Assembly: GCF_000936425.1 (NCBI RefSeq)
Contig: NZ_AVFK01000026.1
Location: 1-64,000 of the forward strand
Source of the DNA: Skermanella aerolata KACC 11604
GTDB lineage: Bacteria; Pseudomonadota; Alphaproteobacteria; Azospirillales; Azospirillaceae
Direction: 5' to 3'
Length of the DNA: 64,000 nt
Both the position numbers and the translations under genes were made by a program. This document shows, piece after piece, positions 8,730 through 18,658 of this stretch; position 1 is the first letter of the stretch; each line of letters begins with the position of its first letter. Under the pieces are notes generated by a model. The model was not told the origin of the DNA, made no database searches, and saw nothing but the letters and a program-made list of their open reading frames with translations.

Positions 8730-9752
8730 ATGAAACGGGCTAAATTTTACGCCGGCGTATTGCTCGCGGGTCTGATGGCCGCGGCGCCGGCCGGTGCGGC
8801 CGACATCAAGGAACGCAACATCAAGGTCGGCATCGGCTTGACCGCCGATCACCCGCAGGGTCAGGCGGTCGCCAAGTTCGGCGAATTGGTGTCGCAGAAG
8901 AGCGACGGCAAGATCAAGGTCAAGCTGTTCGCCGGCGGCCTGCTGGGCAACGACGTCAGCATGGTCTCGTCGCTCCAGGGCGGCACGCAGGAAATGACGA
9001 TCCCGGACACCTCGACGCTGGTCGGCATCGCCGGCCTGAAGGAGTTCGGCCTGATCAACCTGCCTTTCGCGCTGAACTCCTCGGAGGAAGCCGACGCGCT
9101 GCTGGACGGCCCCTGGGGCCAGAAGCTGATGGCGAAGCTGCCGGAGAAGGGTCTGGTCGGCCTGGGCTTCTGGGAGAACGGCTTCCGCCAGATCAGCAAC
9201 AACCGGCACCCGATCGCCAAGGCGGAGGACATCAGCGGCCTGAAGCTGCGCGTCATCCAGAACCCGCTGTTCATCGACACCTTCAAGGCGCTGGGCGCCA
9301 ACGCCCTGCCGATGCCCTTCCCCGAGGTCTATACCGCCCTGGAGACGGGAACGGTCGACGGCCAGGAGAACCCGCTGGCGACCCTGATCGCCTCCAAGTT
9401 CTACGAGGTGCAGAAGCACACGGTCATCTCCAACCACATCTACAGCGTCTGGGCCTTCCTGATCAGCAAGAAGTTCTGGGACAAGCTGAGCCCCGACGAG
9501 CAGAAGATCCTGACCGAAGCGGCCAACGAGGCGACCGCCTTCGAGCGCAAGACCATCCGCGCCTTCGACGCCACTGCCCTGGAGGACATCAAGTCCAAGG
9601 GCATCCAGGTGACCACCCTGTCGGATGAGGAAACCGCCAAGCTGCGCGAGATCACCAAGCCGGTCTCCGCCAAGTTCATCCAGGAGTTCGGCGAAGCCGG
9701 CGCCAAGGAGATGATGGCGGAACTGGAAAAGATCCGCGCCGGCAAGAACTAA
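8730..9752 (+). CDS. TRAP transporter solute-binding protein, DctP family
   Basis: Periplasmic binding protein of 340 residues for a carboxylate-type ligand. A signal peptide (KRAKFYAGVLLAGLMAAAPAGA) is followed by the DctP fold. The family core GLKLRVIQNPLFIDTFKALG holds the carboxylate-binding arginine, followed by PFPEVYTALETGTVDGQENP and SNHIYSVWAFLISKKFWDKL. The ATG at 8730 has GGGGGAG at good spacing. No DctQ or DctM membrane subunit is adjacent, so it must pair with permeases encoded elsewhere. Divergent from the hydratase gene; a hairpin terminator follows. Confidence 0.92.
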   Translation: MKRAKFYAGVLLAGLMAAAPAGAADIKERNIKVGIGLTADHPQGQAVAKFGELVSQKSDGKIKVKLFAGGLLGNDVSMVSSLQGGTQEMTIPDTSTLVGIAGLKEFGLINLPFALNSSEEADALLDGPWGQKLMAKLPEKGLVGLGFWENGFRQISNNRHPIAKAEDISGLKLRVIQNPLFIDTFKALGANALPMPFPEVYTALETGTVDGQENPLATLIASKFYEVQKHTVISNHIYSVWAFLISKKFWDKLSPDEQKILTEAANEATAFERKTIRAFDATALEDIKSKGIQVTTLSDEETAKLREITKPVSAKFIQEFGEAGAKEMMAELEKIRAGKN

Positions 9753-9776
9753 GCCCCGGCGGCAACGATGGTGTGC

Positions 9777-9803
9777 GGGGCGGACATTCGATGGGTCCGC
9801 CCC
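9777..9803 (+). terminator. Terminator-like hairpin after the TRAP binding protein gene
   Basis: A perfect 9-bp stem, GGGGCGGAC / GTCCGCCCC, encloses a 9-nt loop 25 nt past the stop codon. The downstream run is A/T-mixed rather than poly-T. It probably ends or protects the dctP-like transcript. Confidence 0.5.
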
Positions 9804-9880
9804 ATTGGAAAATACTGATCGTTTTGAGATAATTGGAGCGTGGCATTCCTTGACGCTCCCGATGCGGCGCGTCTACACCC

Positions 9881-10894
9881 ATGCGCTTCCTGTTTCTCCT
9901 CAAGCCGGGTGAAGTGTTGTCCTTTCCTCTCCCAACGGTTCCGGTCACGCTGTTCGGGATGATCCTGGGACTGGGCGGGCTGTCGAACGGGTGGCGCACC
10001 GCCGGTAGGATCTGGCAGGCTCCTGCTGTCGTCGGCGATGTCCTGGCGGTGCTTACCGCGCTGATCTGGGCGACCCTGCTGGTCCTGTATGCCGGCAAGT
10101 GGTTCTGGGCGCGTGATGACGCCGTCGCGGAGGCGCGTCATCCGGTCCAGGGCTTCTTTCTGGCGCTGCTGCCGGTCTCGTCGATGATCGTGGCGATCGT
10201 GCTGGCGCCGATGCTGCCGTATGCTGCCTGGGTTCTCTGCATGGCCGGCGTGGCCGGACAGGTCGTGTTCAGCGCCTACGGCATGGGCGGCATCTGGCAG
10301 GGAGGGCGTACGCCGGAAACGACGACGCCGGTGCTCTACATGCCGACGGTCGGCGGCGGCTTCGTCAGCGCCATAGCGCTTTCGGCCTTCGGACATGCGG
10401 ATTGGGGCATCCTGTTCTTCGGCGGCGGCTTCATTTCGTGGATCGTGCTCGAAAGCCTGATCGTCCACCGCCTCATGATGCTGCCGGAGCTGGCGCCCGC
10501 CCTCAGGACCACGCTCGGCATCCATCTGGCGCCGCCGGCCGTCGGCTGCGTCGCTTATCTCAGCGTGACCGCCGGACCGCCGGACGTCATGGCGCAGATG
10601 CTTTTCGGCTACGCGCTGTTCCAGGCGGCGATCATGATCCGGCTGGTCCCGTGGCTGCGGGTACAGTCCTTCACCGCCGGCTACTGGGCCTATACCTTCG
10701 CGGTTTCGGCCCTGCCGCTGGCGGCGCTGCGATTCATCGAGAAGGGCTATGCCGGACCGGTCGCCAGCATGGCCCTTCCCCTGTTCGCCGCCGCCAACGT
10801 CATTATCGGGGCGATCCTGCTCGGGACGATCGCCCTGCTCGTCAGGGGAAAGCTGCTGCCCGCGAGCGTCGCGCCGGTTGCCGCCGCCGACTGA
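9881..10894 (+). CDS. TehA/SLAC1-family permease (C4-dicarboxylate/tellurite resistance type)
   Basis: Integral membrane protein of 337 residues with about ten hydrophobic helices. The N-terminal VPVTLFGMILGLGGLSNGWR is the typical opening of the TehA/SLAC1 (voltage-dependent anion channel) family, which moves anions across the inner membrane. Later segments such as TPVLYMPTVGGGFVSAIALS and LAPPAVGCVAYLSV also fit. No tehB methyltransferase is adjacent, so a tellurite role is not implied. The start ATG at 9881 lacks a strong ribosome-binding site. Substrate unknown; small organic anions are plausible. Confidence 0.85.
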   Translation: MRFLFLLKPGEVLSFPLPTVPVTLFGMILGLGGLSNGWRTAGRIWQAPAVVGDVLAVLTALIWATLLVLYAGKWFWARDDAVAEARHPVQGFFLALLPVSSMIVAIVLAPMLPYAAWVLCMAGVAGQVVFSAYGMGGIWQGGRTPETTTPVLYMPTVGGGFVSAIALSAFGHADWGILFFGGGFISWIVLESLIVHRLMMLPELAPALRTTLGIHLAPPAVGCVAYLSVTAGPPDVMAQMLFGYALFQAAIMIRLVPWLRVQSFTAGYWAYTFAVSALPLAALRFIEKGYAGPVASMALPLFAAANVIIGAILLGTIALLVRGKLLPASVAPVAAAD

Positions 10895-10912
10895 CGGCTC
10901 TCCGGCCTTCGT

Positions 10913-13891
10913 TCACGACGTATAGGCGATGCGGACGGCGCCCCAGTGCTTCCCATTCACCATGAGCGGCGCGTCCACCTCCTTCAGGCGGATCAGGCGG
11001 CCGTCGCCCATGTCGCGGTTATAGGCCTGGATAAGGAAGTCGCGGGTGCTGCGGGCCGCCGCAAGGCCGGAACGGTCGGCAAAGACCCGGCGGTTCCTGC
11101 TGTGCTGGGCGTTCCAGACCACGTCGCCCGGACGCTGCGGCTCGGAGTATCTGGCATTGTGGGTCGGCAGGTAGCCGGTCACGTTGATGGCGACGCAGAA
11201 CTGGATGCGCGGATCGACCGCAAGGACGGGTTCCTGGATCGGCGGCAGGATGCGGTCGAGCAAGGTCGTGAACGGCGCCATGAACTGCTGCGGCCCGGTC
11301 CCCTCGATCATCGTCAGCTTCGTCGAGAAGAAATCCTCCTCCCCGATATCGCCGCGCTTCAACGAGGCGTCGAGCGCCTCCGAGATCCTCGCGGCGGTGT
11401 CCTGCGCCAGCCGGATGAAGCCTTCCTCGGCGGCATGCATGTCCTGGTAGAAGCCGGCGAGCCGGTCGGTCAGGTCCCCGTCGAAATGCTTGAAGGACAG
11501 GTGCAACCCCAAGCTGCTGGTGCCGGCAACCCGGCACGGCAGTTCCCCGACGCCCGCCAGGGTGACGGAGACGGCGCTGTCTTCCTGCATCGCCGGCAGG
11601 CCGCTTTGGGAAAGCAGCATGCCGTCAAGCGACAGGTCGAGCATGGTGGCCGGCAGCGGGCTGCCCGAGATCGTCAGGGTGATGGGAAGTTCGCAGGGCA
11701 GGCGGTCGGAAGACCGGCGGTCTCCGGCGACGGATTGCCGCAAGGCGATCACGAGACGCCGCTTCAGGTCCTGGATCGCCCGATGGGTCGTGGCGACGCG
11801 GTCGCTGACATCCTGGGCCACCCGGCTGATGTCGTCCGACTGGTTCCGGATCATCAGGACGCTGGACGACACCTGCGTGGCGCCGTCCGCCGACTGTACG
11901 GCGCTGCGTCCGATCTCGCCATTGGCGGCCGACTGCTCCTCCACCGCCGCCGCGGTGGAAGCCGCGGCATTGTCGATCTGGCCGATCACGTCGATCACCG
12001 ACCGGATCGACGCGACGCTGCCGCTCACCGCATCCTGCAAGCCGACGATCTGTCTGGTGATCTCGTCCGTGGCGTTGCGCGTCTGGTTGGACAGCGATTT
12101 CACCTCGTTCGCGACGACAGCGAAGCCCTTGCCGGCCTCTCCCGCGCGAGCGGCCTCGATCGTGGCGTTGAGGGCGAGCAGGTTGGTCTGGCTGGCGATA
12201 TCGGCGATCAGCTTCAGGACGTCGCCGATTTCCGCCGTGGCTTCCTCCATGCGGCCGATGGCGTTCGCCGCCTCGCGGGCGCTCGACACCGCGTCGCGCG
12301 CGATGCCGCTGGACCGGGCGGCCTGATGCGCGATCTCGTTGCCGGCCGAACTCAGCTCCTCCGTCGCGGCGGCGACGCTGGCGGCGTTGGCGCTCGCCTG
12401 ATCCGCGGCAGTGGTAACGACGGCCGTACTTTCCCGGACGACCGAAAGCGCGTCGAGCAACTGGCCGACCCCGCCGGTGACGCGGTCGTTGCCTTCCTCG
12501 ACCTCGACCCAGGTCACGTCCAGGTCGCTCTCGATCGTCTTGCAGGTCTCGAGCAGGGTCATGCGTGTGTGCGCCTTCTGGCGCGCCTCGACCTCCAGCC
12601 GTTCCTGGGCGTTGTAGGCCAGCTTCACCTGGAGCGCCCGCAACTGGGCGGCCAGACGGCGGAATTCCGGCACGGCCGGGATTTCGACCACATGCGCACG
12701 GTCGTCCCGGGCGATGGCGTTGAAATGCTGTTCGAACCGGCGCAACGGCGTCCGCACAGTGCGCAGCAGCAGCCAGCCGGCCCCGACCGCCGCTATGATC
12801 GACAGGACCAGGGCAATCGCAGCCTGTCCCAGGCGGCTGCCCAGCTCCTTGCCGGCCCGGGCATATTCCTCGGCCGCGACCCGGATCTGGAGTTCCTCCA
12901 GCTTCCTGTTGGCGTCGATCATCTCCTCGAACAGCGGCAACAGCCTGGCGTCGTGGTGTTCCGTCAGGCGGGTGCCGTCTCCCCCCGCGACCAGAGCGAG
13001 CGCCGGCTCGAGTCCATCGCGCAGGAACAGGGCGCGCCGCTCCTGGAAGGCGGCGGCGAGGAGCTTTTCCTCTTCGGTGAGGTAGGTGGCCATGTATTGC
13101 GCCCAAAGTGCATCGGTCTGCCGGCTGCCCTTGCCCACTTCGTCGGTGAGCGTCGCGATCCCGCCCCGATCGCCATCCTTCAGATGGAGCGCCATCATGG
13201 ATATGCGGTGCAGGTTGGCTCGCAGACCGGCGCCGATCTCGGCAAGCTGGGCCTGGGGAACGACGCGGTCCTCGAAAACCGTCCGGAGGCTGTCGTTGCT
13301 GTTGTGCATGCCGCTGAAACCGAGCCAGCCGACCAGCAGGATGGCGAGGATGAGCATCGTGAAGGTGGCGGCCAGCCGGCCGCTGACGCTTGCCAGCGCA
13401 TTGCCGGCGGTCTGCCGCCAGCCCCGGCGCACGAGAGCGCCTTCCCGGACGCTCAGCGTCCGGTCCGAGCCTGCGGCGATGCGGGCATAGGCTTGATCGG
13501 CGGCTTCCACCTGCGCGCGGGCCGGTTTCGACCGGATCGAGATGAAGCCGGATATCTCGCCGTCCTCGATCAGGGGCGTGACGTTGGCCCGCACCCAATA
13601 GTATTTGCCGGACTTCGTCCGGTTCTTGACCAGCCCTTCCCACGGCTTGCCGTCATTGATCGTGGCCCAGAGATCGGCGAACGCCTCCACCGGCATGTCG
13701 GGGTGGCGGACGATGTTGTGGGGAGCGCCGACCAGCTCCTGCTCGGAAAATTCGCTGATTTCGACGAACTTTTTGTTGACGAATGTAATCGTTCCACCCG
13801 CGTTGGTTCGCGAGACCAGAAGATCGCCTTCGTCCAGTTCGACCTCTTGATTAATAACCGGGCCGTTGTTGCGCACCAGAACCTCCGCCAT
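10913..13891 (-). CDS. Methyl-accepting chemotaxis protein with PAS, HAMP, PilZ and C-terminal sensor-like module
   Basis: Chemoreceptor of about 992 residues. In order: an Aer-type PAS domain (about 20-130; [31 protein letters not shown]); a membrane helix near 165-190; a helical region; a second membrane helix near 355-380 and HAMP; the signalling hairpin with tip [20 protein letters not shown] and [18 protein letters not shown]; a PilZ domain ([20 protein letters not shown]) that could bind cyclic-di-GMP; and a final module of about 190 residues ([23 protein letters not shown]-like [23 protein letters not shown]). The last module recurs, as I recall, at the end of other chemoreceptors. The ATG at 13891 is preferred over a TTG six bases upstream. 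Confidence 0.92.
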   Translation of the reverse strand: MAEVLVRNNGPVINQEVELDEGDLLVSRTNAGGTITFVNKKFVEISEFSEQELVGAPHNIVRHPDMPVEAFADLWATINDGKPWEGLVKNRTKSGKYYWVRANVTPLIEDGEISGFISIRSKPARAQVEAADQAYARIAAGSDRTLSVREGALVRRGWRQTAGNALASVSGRLAATFTMLILAILLVGWLGFSGMHNSNDSLRTVFEDRVVPQAQLAEIGAGLRANLHRISMMALHLKDGDRGGIATLTDEVGKGSRQTDALWAQYMATYLTEEEKLLAAAFQERRALFLRDGLEPALALVAGGDGTRLTEHHDARLLPLFEEMIDANRKLEELQIRVAAEEYARAGKELGSRLGQAAIALVLSIIAAVGAGWLLLRTVRTPLRRFEQHFNAIARDDRAHVVEIPAVPEFRRLAAQLRALQVKLAYNAQERLEVEARQKAHTRMTLLETCKTIESDLDVTWVEVEEGNDRVTGGVGQLLDALSVVRESTAVVTTAADQASANAASVAAATEELSSAGNEIAHQAARSSGIARDAVSSAREAANAIGRMEEATAEIGDVLKLIADIASQTNLLALNATIEAARAGEAGKGFAVVANEVKSLSNQTRNATDEITRQIVGLQDAVSGSVASIRSVIDVIGQIDNAAASTAAAVEEQSAANGEIGRSAVQSADGATQVSSSVLMIRNQSDDISRVAQDVSDRVATTHRAIQDLKRRLVIALRQSVAGDRRSSDRLPCELPITLTISGSPLPATMLDLSLDGMLLSQSGLPAMQEDSAVSVTLAGVGELPCRVAGTSSLGLHLSFKHFDGDLTDRLAGFYQDMHAAEEGFIRLAQDTAARISEALDASLKRGDIGEEDFFSTKLTMIEGTGPQQFMAPFTTLLDRILPPIQEPVLAVDPRIQFCVAINVTGYLPTHNARYSEPQRPGDVVWNAQHSRNRRVFADRSGLAAARSTRDFLIQAYNRDMGDGRLIRLKEVDAPLMVNGKHWGAVRIAYTS

Positions 13892-14056
13892 CAGCAAGAG
13901 GCTATAATTTGTATGGTATTTTATTAATTATCTGAAACTATTTGCCTAGTCCTTTCGACATATATATCAGATTTGAAACTTGTCACAGGAGCATGCCGGC
14001 GGGACGCGGAATCGGGGAAAACCCACGTACCGCCGGGGAAACGATGCGGCGGCGGT
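13892..14056. other. AT-rich spacer upstream of the PAS/PilZ chemoreceptor
   Basis: The 13900-13985 stretch is clearly richer in A/T than its surroundings (runs such as TATTTTATTAATTA and ACATATATATCAG). It probably contains the chemoreceptor promoter. I see no specific sigma-28 or sigma-54 match. Confidence 0.4.
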
Positions 14057-16390
14057 TCAGCTCAGACGTACGCCCATCGCCCGGAACCGCTGAAGGATAT
14101 CGAACCACAGGGCGCTGCGGGTCGAATAGACGCTGCGTGGGCTGGACACGAAGGCGATGGCGTTGAAGGCCACGCTGCCGTCGCTTACCCCGTCGATGAA
14201 GACATTGGGCGCCGGATCGGCAAGGACGTTCTGATGGGATCGCATCGACGACAGCAACAGGTCGCGGACGGCGATGGGATCGTTGTCGGCGGGGACGCTG
14301 AACTTCATCTGGAGCCGTGCTATCGAATTGGTCAGCGTCTTGTTGCGGACCGACTTGGTGATCAGTTCGGAGTTCGGGACGATCAGGGTCGAGCGGTCCG
14401 TCAGCTCGATCTGGGTGGCGCGCACGTTGATGTGCCTGACGTCGCCCTCGGCATCACCGACGGTCACCCAATCGCCGATCTTGATCGGCCGCTCGGCCAG
14501 CAGGATCAAGCCGGAGATGAAGTTCTGCACGATCGCCTGAAGGCCGAAACCGATACCGACCGACAGGGCGCTGGCGATCAGCGCGACATTGCCAAGGTTG
14601 AGCCCGGCATAGCTGAGGGCCGCTCCGGTCGAGACGATCAACCCGATATAGCGGAACGTCGTACTGACGGATGTCCGCACCGCCGCGTCCAGCGACGTCT
14701 TCGGCAGGTATTTGTCGGTCAGCCAGCCATGGACGGCCCGGACGATGGTGATGCCCAGGATGAAGATCGCGACGGCGCCCAGGATGGCGCCGGGCGATAT
14801 CGTGACCTCGCCGATCGTGAAGCCGGCCGTCGCGGTGTTGAGCCGGCCGGGCAGCCCGCTGGTTCCGGCGCCGAACGGTGCCAGCGTCGCGGCGACGGCC
14901 AGGAACAGGATGACGATCCGGCTGAGACCCGACAGCAGCAGTCCGACCTGATCGACGGCGGCGGGGCTGAGGCCGATCATGGTGTAGACGAACCGGCCGA
15001 TCGCCCCTTCGCCGCTGAAGACGCTGGTGAAGAAGTCGTCGGCGAACTGCATCAGCAGGTAGACGGTGCCGCCGATGATCGCCAGCCAGGTTATCTGGCG
15101 GACGATGAAGACGCCCAGCGCCACGTAGCCGCTGAGCGAAAAGAAGACCGTCGCCGCCAGCATCAGCCAGACCGCCACCGAGACCAGGCCCCAGAACAGG
15201 GTCTGGGGCGGCGCCTCGCCTTCCTTGGCCCGCAATGCCTTTCGGCGGATCCGGGTCAGCGTCCACATCATGCTGCCGATGGCCAGGCCGGTGACCAGGG
15301 CAATCAGGCAGCTTCCCGCTATCGTCGCCGGCAGGCTGGCGCCGATCAGGGTGTTCAACTGCTCCAGCAGCGTGCCCGATCCGGCGACGACGCCGATCAG
15401 GAAGGGAAAGTGACGGATGCGGCCGACGGTTTCGTCGGAAATCGGGGCGAGCCGCCACGATCCCTTGTCCATCAGGATCGCCCGGCCGAGGCCGGTGATG
15501 TACGAGACGACGAAGACGGTGGTGGCCGCGATCCAGGCCAGCTGCTCGGCGCCGTCGGTCAGCGAGCCCACCGATATCAGCGCGGTATAGAGAATGATGG
15601 CGGCGAGCGAGGGTGCCAGGATGGTGGTCACCAGGAACCACATCGCCAGCGCCGACCGCCTGAGCCGGTTGGCCGGCATCTGGCCGATCGCAATCCGACG
15701 GGCCGACGCCTCCAGCCACCGGCGAGCCGGAACCATCAGGACCAGCGCCAGCGCCAGCGCGCCGCCCAGAATCGCGATGTTGCGTGGGTTGGCCACCCCG
15801 ACCAGGGACGAGAAGTTCTCGCTCGCAAAATCATGGAGACGCGATGCGTCGCGCGGCAGGTTCCGGTTCAGATCGCCCCAGAAGCTTGGCGCCAGGACCG
15901 ACTTGGTCCGTTGCCAGAGCTTCTCGTCGAACAGTGCCCGGCGCTTGGCGGTGATCTGATCGCCGGCCTGGGCGGCGGCGACGGACAGGAGGCGGGCGCG
16001 CTTGATCCGGGCGTCGATGTCGCCGCGCTGGCGCGACAGGTCGGCCCGCTCCTGCTGGACCTCGGGGCTTTCAGGCTGCGCATCGGGAGCCGGCCCCGGT
16101 CCCAGCTCGTTCAGGCGGGCGTCCAACGCCGTCAGTTGCGGCGTCAGCTCCTGGGCTATCAGCTCGGTCGCGTCCTGGATGCGCAGGGTATCGGCGCGAA
16201 GGTTGCCCAGCGCGGCGTCGTCCTGAGCCATCGTTTCGATGCTGGCCTGTATCCGGTCCAGATCGGCGTTGGCGGCATTGAGACCGTCATCGGAACCGGA
16301 CTGCGCGAAGGCGGGAGCCAGCGAGATCCAGAGGAGACAGAGAGTTAAGGAGAGAAGCCGCCGGAGCGACACTGGCTGACGTTGCCACAT
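14057..16390 (-). CDS. MscS-family mechanosensitive channel with DUF3772-type N-terminus
   Basis: Large inner-membrane channel, 777 residues. A signal peptide ends near APAFAQ and is followed by a periplasmic coiled-coil region (about 30-170, DUF3772-like). Many membrane helices follow. The C-terminal third is the MscS core: pore helix ALSVGIGFGLQAIVQNFISG, then the beta-domain start RPIKIGDWVTVGDAEGDV, and the conserved NVRATQIELTDRSTLIVPNS. It would gate on membrane tension during osmotic down-shock or modulate a specific ion flux. The extra N-terminal region places it with MscK/MscM-like large members. It stands alone between the chemoreceptor and an ABC exporter on the same strand. Confidence 0.9.
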   Translation of the reverse strand: MWQRQPVSLRRLLSLTLCLLWISLAPAFAQSGSDDGLNAANADLDRIQASIETMAQDDAALGNLRADTLRIQDATELIAQELTPQLTALDARLNELGPGPAPDAQPESPEVQQERADLSRQRGDIDARIKRARLLSVAAAQAGDQITAKRRALFDEKLWQRTKSVLAPSFWGDLNRNLPRDASRLHDFASENFSSLVGVANPRNIAILGGALALALVLMVPARRWLEASARRIAIGQMPANRLRRSALAMWFLVTTILAPSLAAIILYTALISVGSLTDGAEQLAWIAATTVFVVSYITGLGRAILMDKGSWRLAPISDETVGRIRHFPFLIGVVAGSGTLLEQLNTLIGASLPATIAGSCLIALVTGLAIGSMMWTLTRIRRKALRAKEGEAPPQTLFWGLVSVAVWLMLAATVFFSLSGYVALGVFIVRQITWLAIIGGTVYLLMQFADDFFTSVFSGEGAIGRFVYTMIGLSPAAVDQVGLLLSGLSRIVILFLAVAATLAPFGAGTSGLPGRLNTATAGFTIGEVTISPGAILGAVAIFILGITIVRAVHGWLTDKYLPKTSLDAAVRTSVSTTFRYIGLIVSTGAALSYAGLNLGNVALIASALSVGIGFGLQAIVQNFISGLILLAERPIKIGDWVTVGDAEGDVRHINVRATQIELTDRSTLIVPNSELITKSVRNKTLTNSIARLQMKFSVPADNDPIAVRDLLLSSMRSHQNVLADPAPNVFIDGVSDGSVAFNAIAFVSSPRSVYSTRSALWFDILQRFRAMGVRLS

Positions 16391-16494
16391 ACGCGAATTG
16401 CCTTGTTATTCCTGAGTCTCGAGGGTGGTTCGACCCTTCATGCATAGCGGAAGATGGTTAACGCATCCTATGGCGGAACCATGACATCATGGGT

Positions 16495-18342
16495 TTATCC
16501 GGCCGATCTTTGATCCCGGTCCCGTTGATCCCGGCCCCGTTGATCCTGAACCGGCTCCGACTGCCGCTCGAACAGCCGCCGGTAAATGCCGTTGGGCCGG
16601 TGAAGCAGCGCCGCATGCGTTCCTTCCTCCGCGATGCGCCCATGGTTGAACACCAGGATGCGGTCGAGGGTCCGTACCGTGGACAGCCGGTGCGCGATGA
16701 TCAGCGCGGTACGCCCTTGCATCAGGCGCTCCATCGCCTGCTGGATCAGCGCCTCCGACTCCGAATCCAGGCTGGAGGTCGCTTCGTCCAGGATCAGGAT
16801 CGGTGCATCGGCCAGGAAGGCGCGAGCCAGCGCCACCCGCTGGCGCTCACCGCCCGACAGCTTGACGCCGCGCTCGCCGACCATAGTCGCGTAGCCCTTC
16901 GGCAACTTCGAGATGAAGTCGTGGGCATTGGCCAGCCGGGCCGCGTGCTCGATCTCCGCCGGAGATGCGCCGGGACGGGCATAGGCGATGTTTTCCGCCA
17001 GCGAGCGGTGGAACAGGATGGGTTCCTGCGGCACGATGGCGATCCGGGAACGGAGCGACGCCTGGGTGGCGTTCCTTACATCCTGACCGTCGATCAGGAC
17101 CCGGCCGCCGGTGACGTCGTAAAGACGCTGGATCAGCTTGACGAAGGTGGTCTTGCCCGATCCGGAAGGCCCCACCAAGCCGACCCGCTCGCCGGCGGCG
17201 ATGGTCACCGACAGGTCCTGGTACAGCGGCACGGTATGGGAGCCGTAGCGGAAGGCGACGCCGTCGAAGCGGATCTCGCCGGCATCGATGCGGATCGGCG
17301 TCGCATCGGGACGGTCCTCGATCCCCAGCGACTCGTCGTGGATTGCGACCAGTTCCTCCATCTCGTTGACCGAGCGCTGGAGATGGTTGATGTGCATGCC
17401 GATGTCGCGCAGGTAGCCGTGGACGACGAAATATGTCGAGAGCACATAGGTGACGTCGCCGGGCGACGCCCGTCCGTGCCACCACAGCATCAGCGAGGTG
17501 CCGACGACCGCGGTCCGCATCACCAGCAGGACGGCGTTCTGCGTCGTCCCGCTCAGCGTATGCCGGGTCCAGGTCCGCCGGGTGCGGTTCCGCCACTTGG
17601 TCACCGTGCGGGACAGCCGCTCGTCCTCCCGCGTTTCGGCGCCGAAGGCCTTGACGACGGGGTTGCAGCCGATCGCATCGGCCAGCATGCCGCCGAGCCT
17701 GGTGTCCAGGGCGTTCGACAGCTTGGCCGCCGGAGCCACGTATTCCGTGGAGAGGTACAGCGTCAGCGCGATATAGGCCGCCGTACCGCCCGCCACGACC
17801 AGACCCAGCACGGGCCAGTGCAGTCCCAGCAGCACCATCGTCCCGAGCAGCACGGTGACGGAGGGCAGCAGGGCCAGCAAAAGCGTGTCGTTCAGCGTGT
17901 CGAGCGCACCCATGCCGCGCGTGATCTTGCGGACGACGGCGCCGGCGAAGCTGTTGGCGTGCCAGTCGGTCGAGAAGCGCTGGACGCGGTGGAAGGCGTC
18001 CTGGGAGACATCGCCCATCATCCGCAGCGTCAGCGGAATGATGCCGCTCCAGCCGAGATGGCGCAGGACCACCATGCCGGCCCCCAGAGCCACCATCGCC
18101 CCGAAGGCGGTCAGTGCCGCGTGTTTCGCGGCTTCGCGGTCGGCGGACAGGAGGGTCAGCGCGTCGACCAGCCTGCCTGCGAAGAACGGCATGAAGACGT
18201 CGGCCAAGGTAGCCGTGACCATGGCGAAGGCGACCCATGCCACGAGCACGGGCTGACGGCCCCAATGGCGGAACGTAAAGGAAAGAACGGTGCGGATCGC
18301 ATCCGCCCGCCGCGGACGCAGCGTTGAATCGACAACAGTCAT
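16495..18342 (-). CDS. ABC exporter, fused permease and ATPase half-transporter
   Basis: Half-transporter of 615 residues that should dimerise: six N-terminal membrane helices (about 20-310), then the ATPase. Walker A is GPSGSGKTTFVKL, the Q-loop is in IAIVPQEPILFHRS, the signature is KLSGGERQRVALARA, Walker B is PILILDEATSSLD, and the H-loop is IIAHRLSTV. This is the MsbA/Atm1-like multidrug or lipid exporter class. The ATG at 18342 starts MTVVDSTLRPRRAD; an upstream ATG (18477) would add an arginine-rich stretch without family support. The C-terminus ends in DQRGRDQRDRDQRSAG, encoded by 15-bp repeats. The substrate is unknown. Confidence 0.9.
   Translation of the reverse strand: MTVVDSTLRPRRADAIRTVLSFTFRHWGRQPVLVAWVAFAMVTATLADVFMPFFAGRLVDALTLLSADREAAKHAALTAFGAMVALGAGMVVLRHLGWSGIIPLTLRMMGDVSQDAFHRVQRFSTDWHANSFAGAVVRKITRGMGALDTLNDTLLLALLPSVTVLLGTMVLLGLHWPVLGLVVAGGTAAYIALTLYLSTEYVAPAAKLSNALDTRLGGMLADAIGCNPVVKAFGAETREDERLSRTVTKWRNRTRRTWTRHTLSGTTQNAVLLVMRTAVVGTSLMLWWHGRASPGDVTYVLSTYFVVHGYLRDIGMHINHLQRSVNEMEELVAIHDESLGIEDRPDATPIRIDAGEIRFDGVAFRYGSHTVPLYQDLSVTIAAGERVGLVGPSGSGKTTFVKLIQRLYDVTGGRVLIDGQDVRNATQASLRSRIAIVPQEPILFHRSLAENIAYARPGASPAEIEHAARLANAHDFISKLPKGYATMVGERGVKLSGGERQRVALARAFLADAPILILDEATSSLDSESEALIQQAMERLMQGRTALIIAHRLSTVRTLDRILVFNHGRIAEEGTHAALLHRPNGIYRRLFERQSEPVQDQRGRDQRDRDQRSAG
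16511..16555. repeat. Three 15-bp repeats at the 3' end of the ABC exporter gene
   Basis: Units TGATCCCGGTCCCGT, TGATCCCGGCCCCGT and a diverged third copy encode the charged tail RDQRD-RDQRG-type pentapeptides of the exporter. Unit length keeps the frame. Confidence 0.7.
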
Positions 18343-18658
18343 GAACCTGATCGGCGCAGCTTTGCGCCTGCTCCAATACGGATCGCGCCGGACCGGTCCC
18401 TGTGGGACGGCGCGCGGTATCCGATTACGGGGGTGACGATGCCCCGGACGATGCCGGGGAGATATGACGCGGATCACTCGATCGCGCGACCTACCAGACG
18501 GTGGAGCCCAGCCACACGACCGAGCCGGGACTGAAAAGCAGGCGCCCTGATGTCATGCAGTCCTCCCAGGCTCAAAGATCGTTACATACGTCCATATTAC
18601 AGGCACCCGTATAACAGGACTCGGGCGCCGGGAGCAACCCGGCTTCAAGCATGGCTGA
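18343..18658. other. Intergenic region between ABC exporter and MFS exporter genes
   Basis: No gene is evident in this 316-bp stretch. A perfect 6-bp hairpin (GGCGCA / TGCGCC, 18353-18368) sits 11 nt before the ABC exporter start codon and could affect its translation. A second small hairpin (GCCGGG / CCCGGC, 18628-18644) lies just past the MFS stop codon and may help end that transcript; neither has a T-tract. Confidence 0.4.

Noticed and set aside
10946-13927. A 993-codon open frame antisense to the chemoreceptor
   Set aside because: It mirrors the real gene frame, is rich in Arg/Gly/Asp/His as expected of a complementary frame in GC-rich DNA, and shows no domain.
13973-16348. A 791-codon open frame antisense to the MscS-type channel
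   Set aside because: Low-complexity Asp/Gln/Arg composition and complete overlap with a clear membrane channel.
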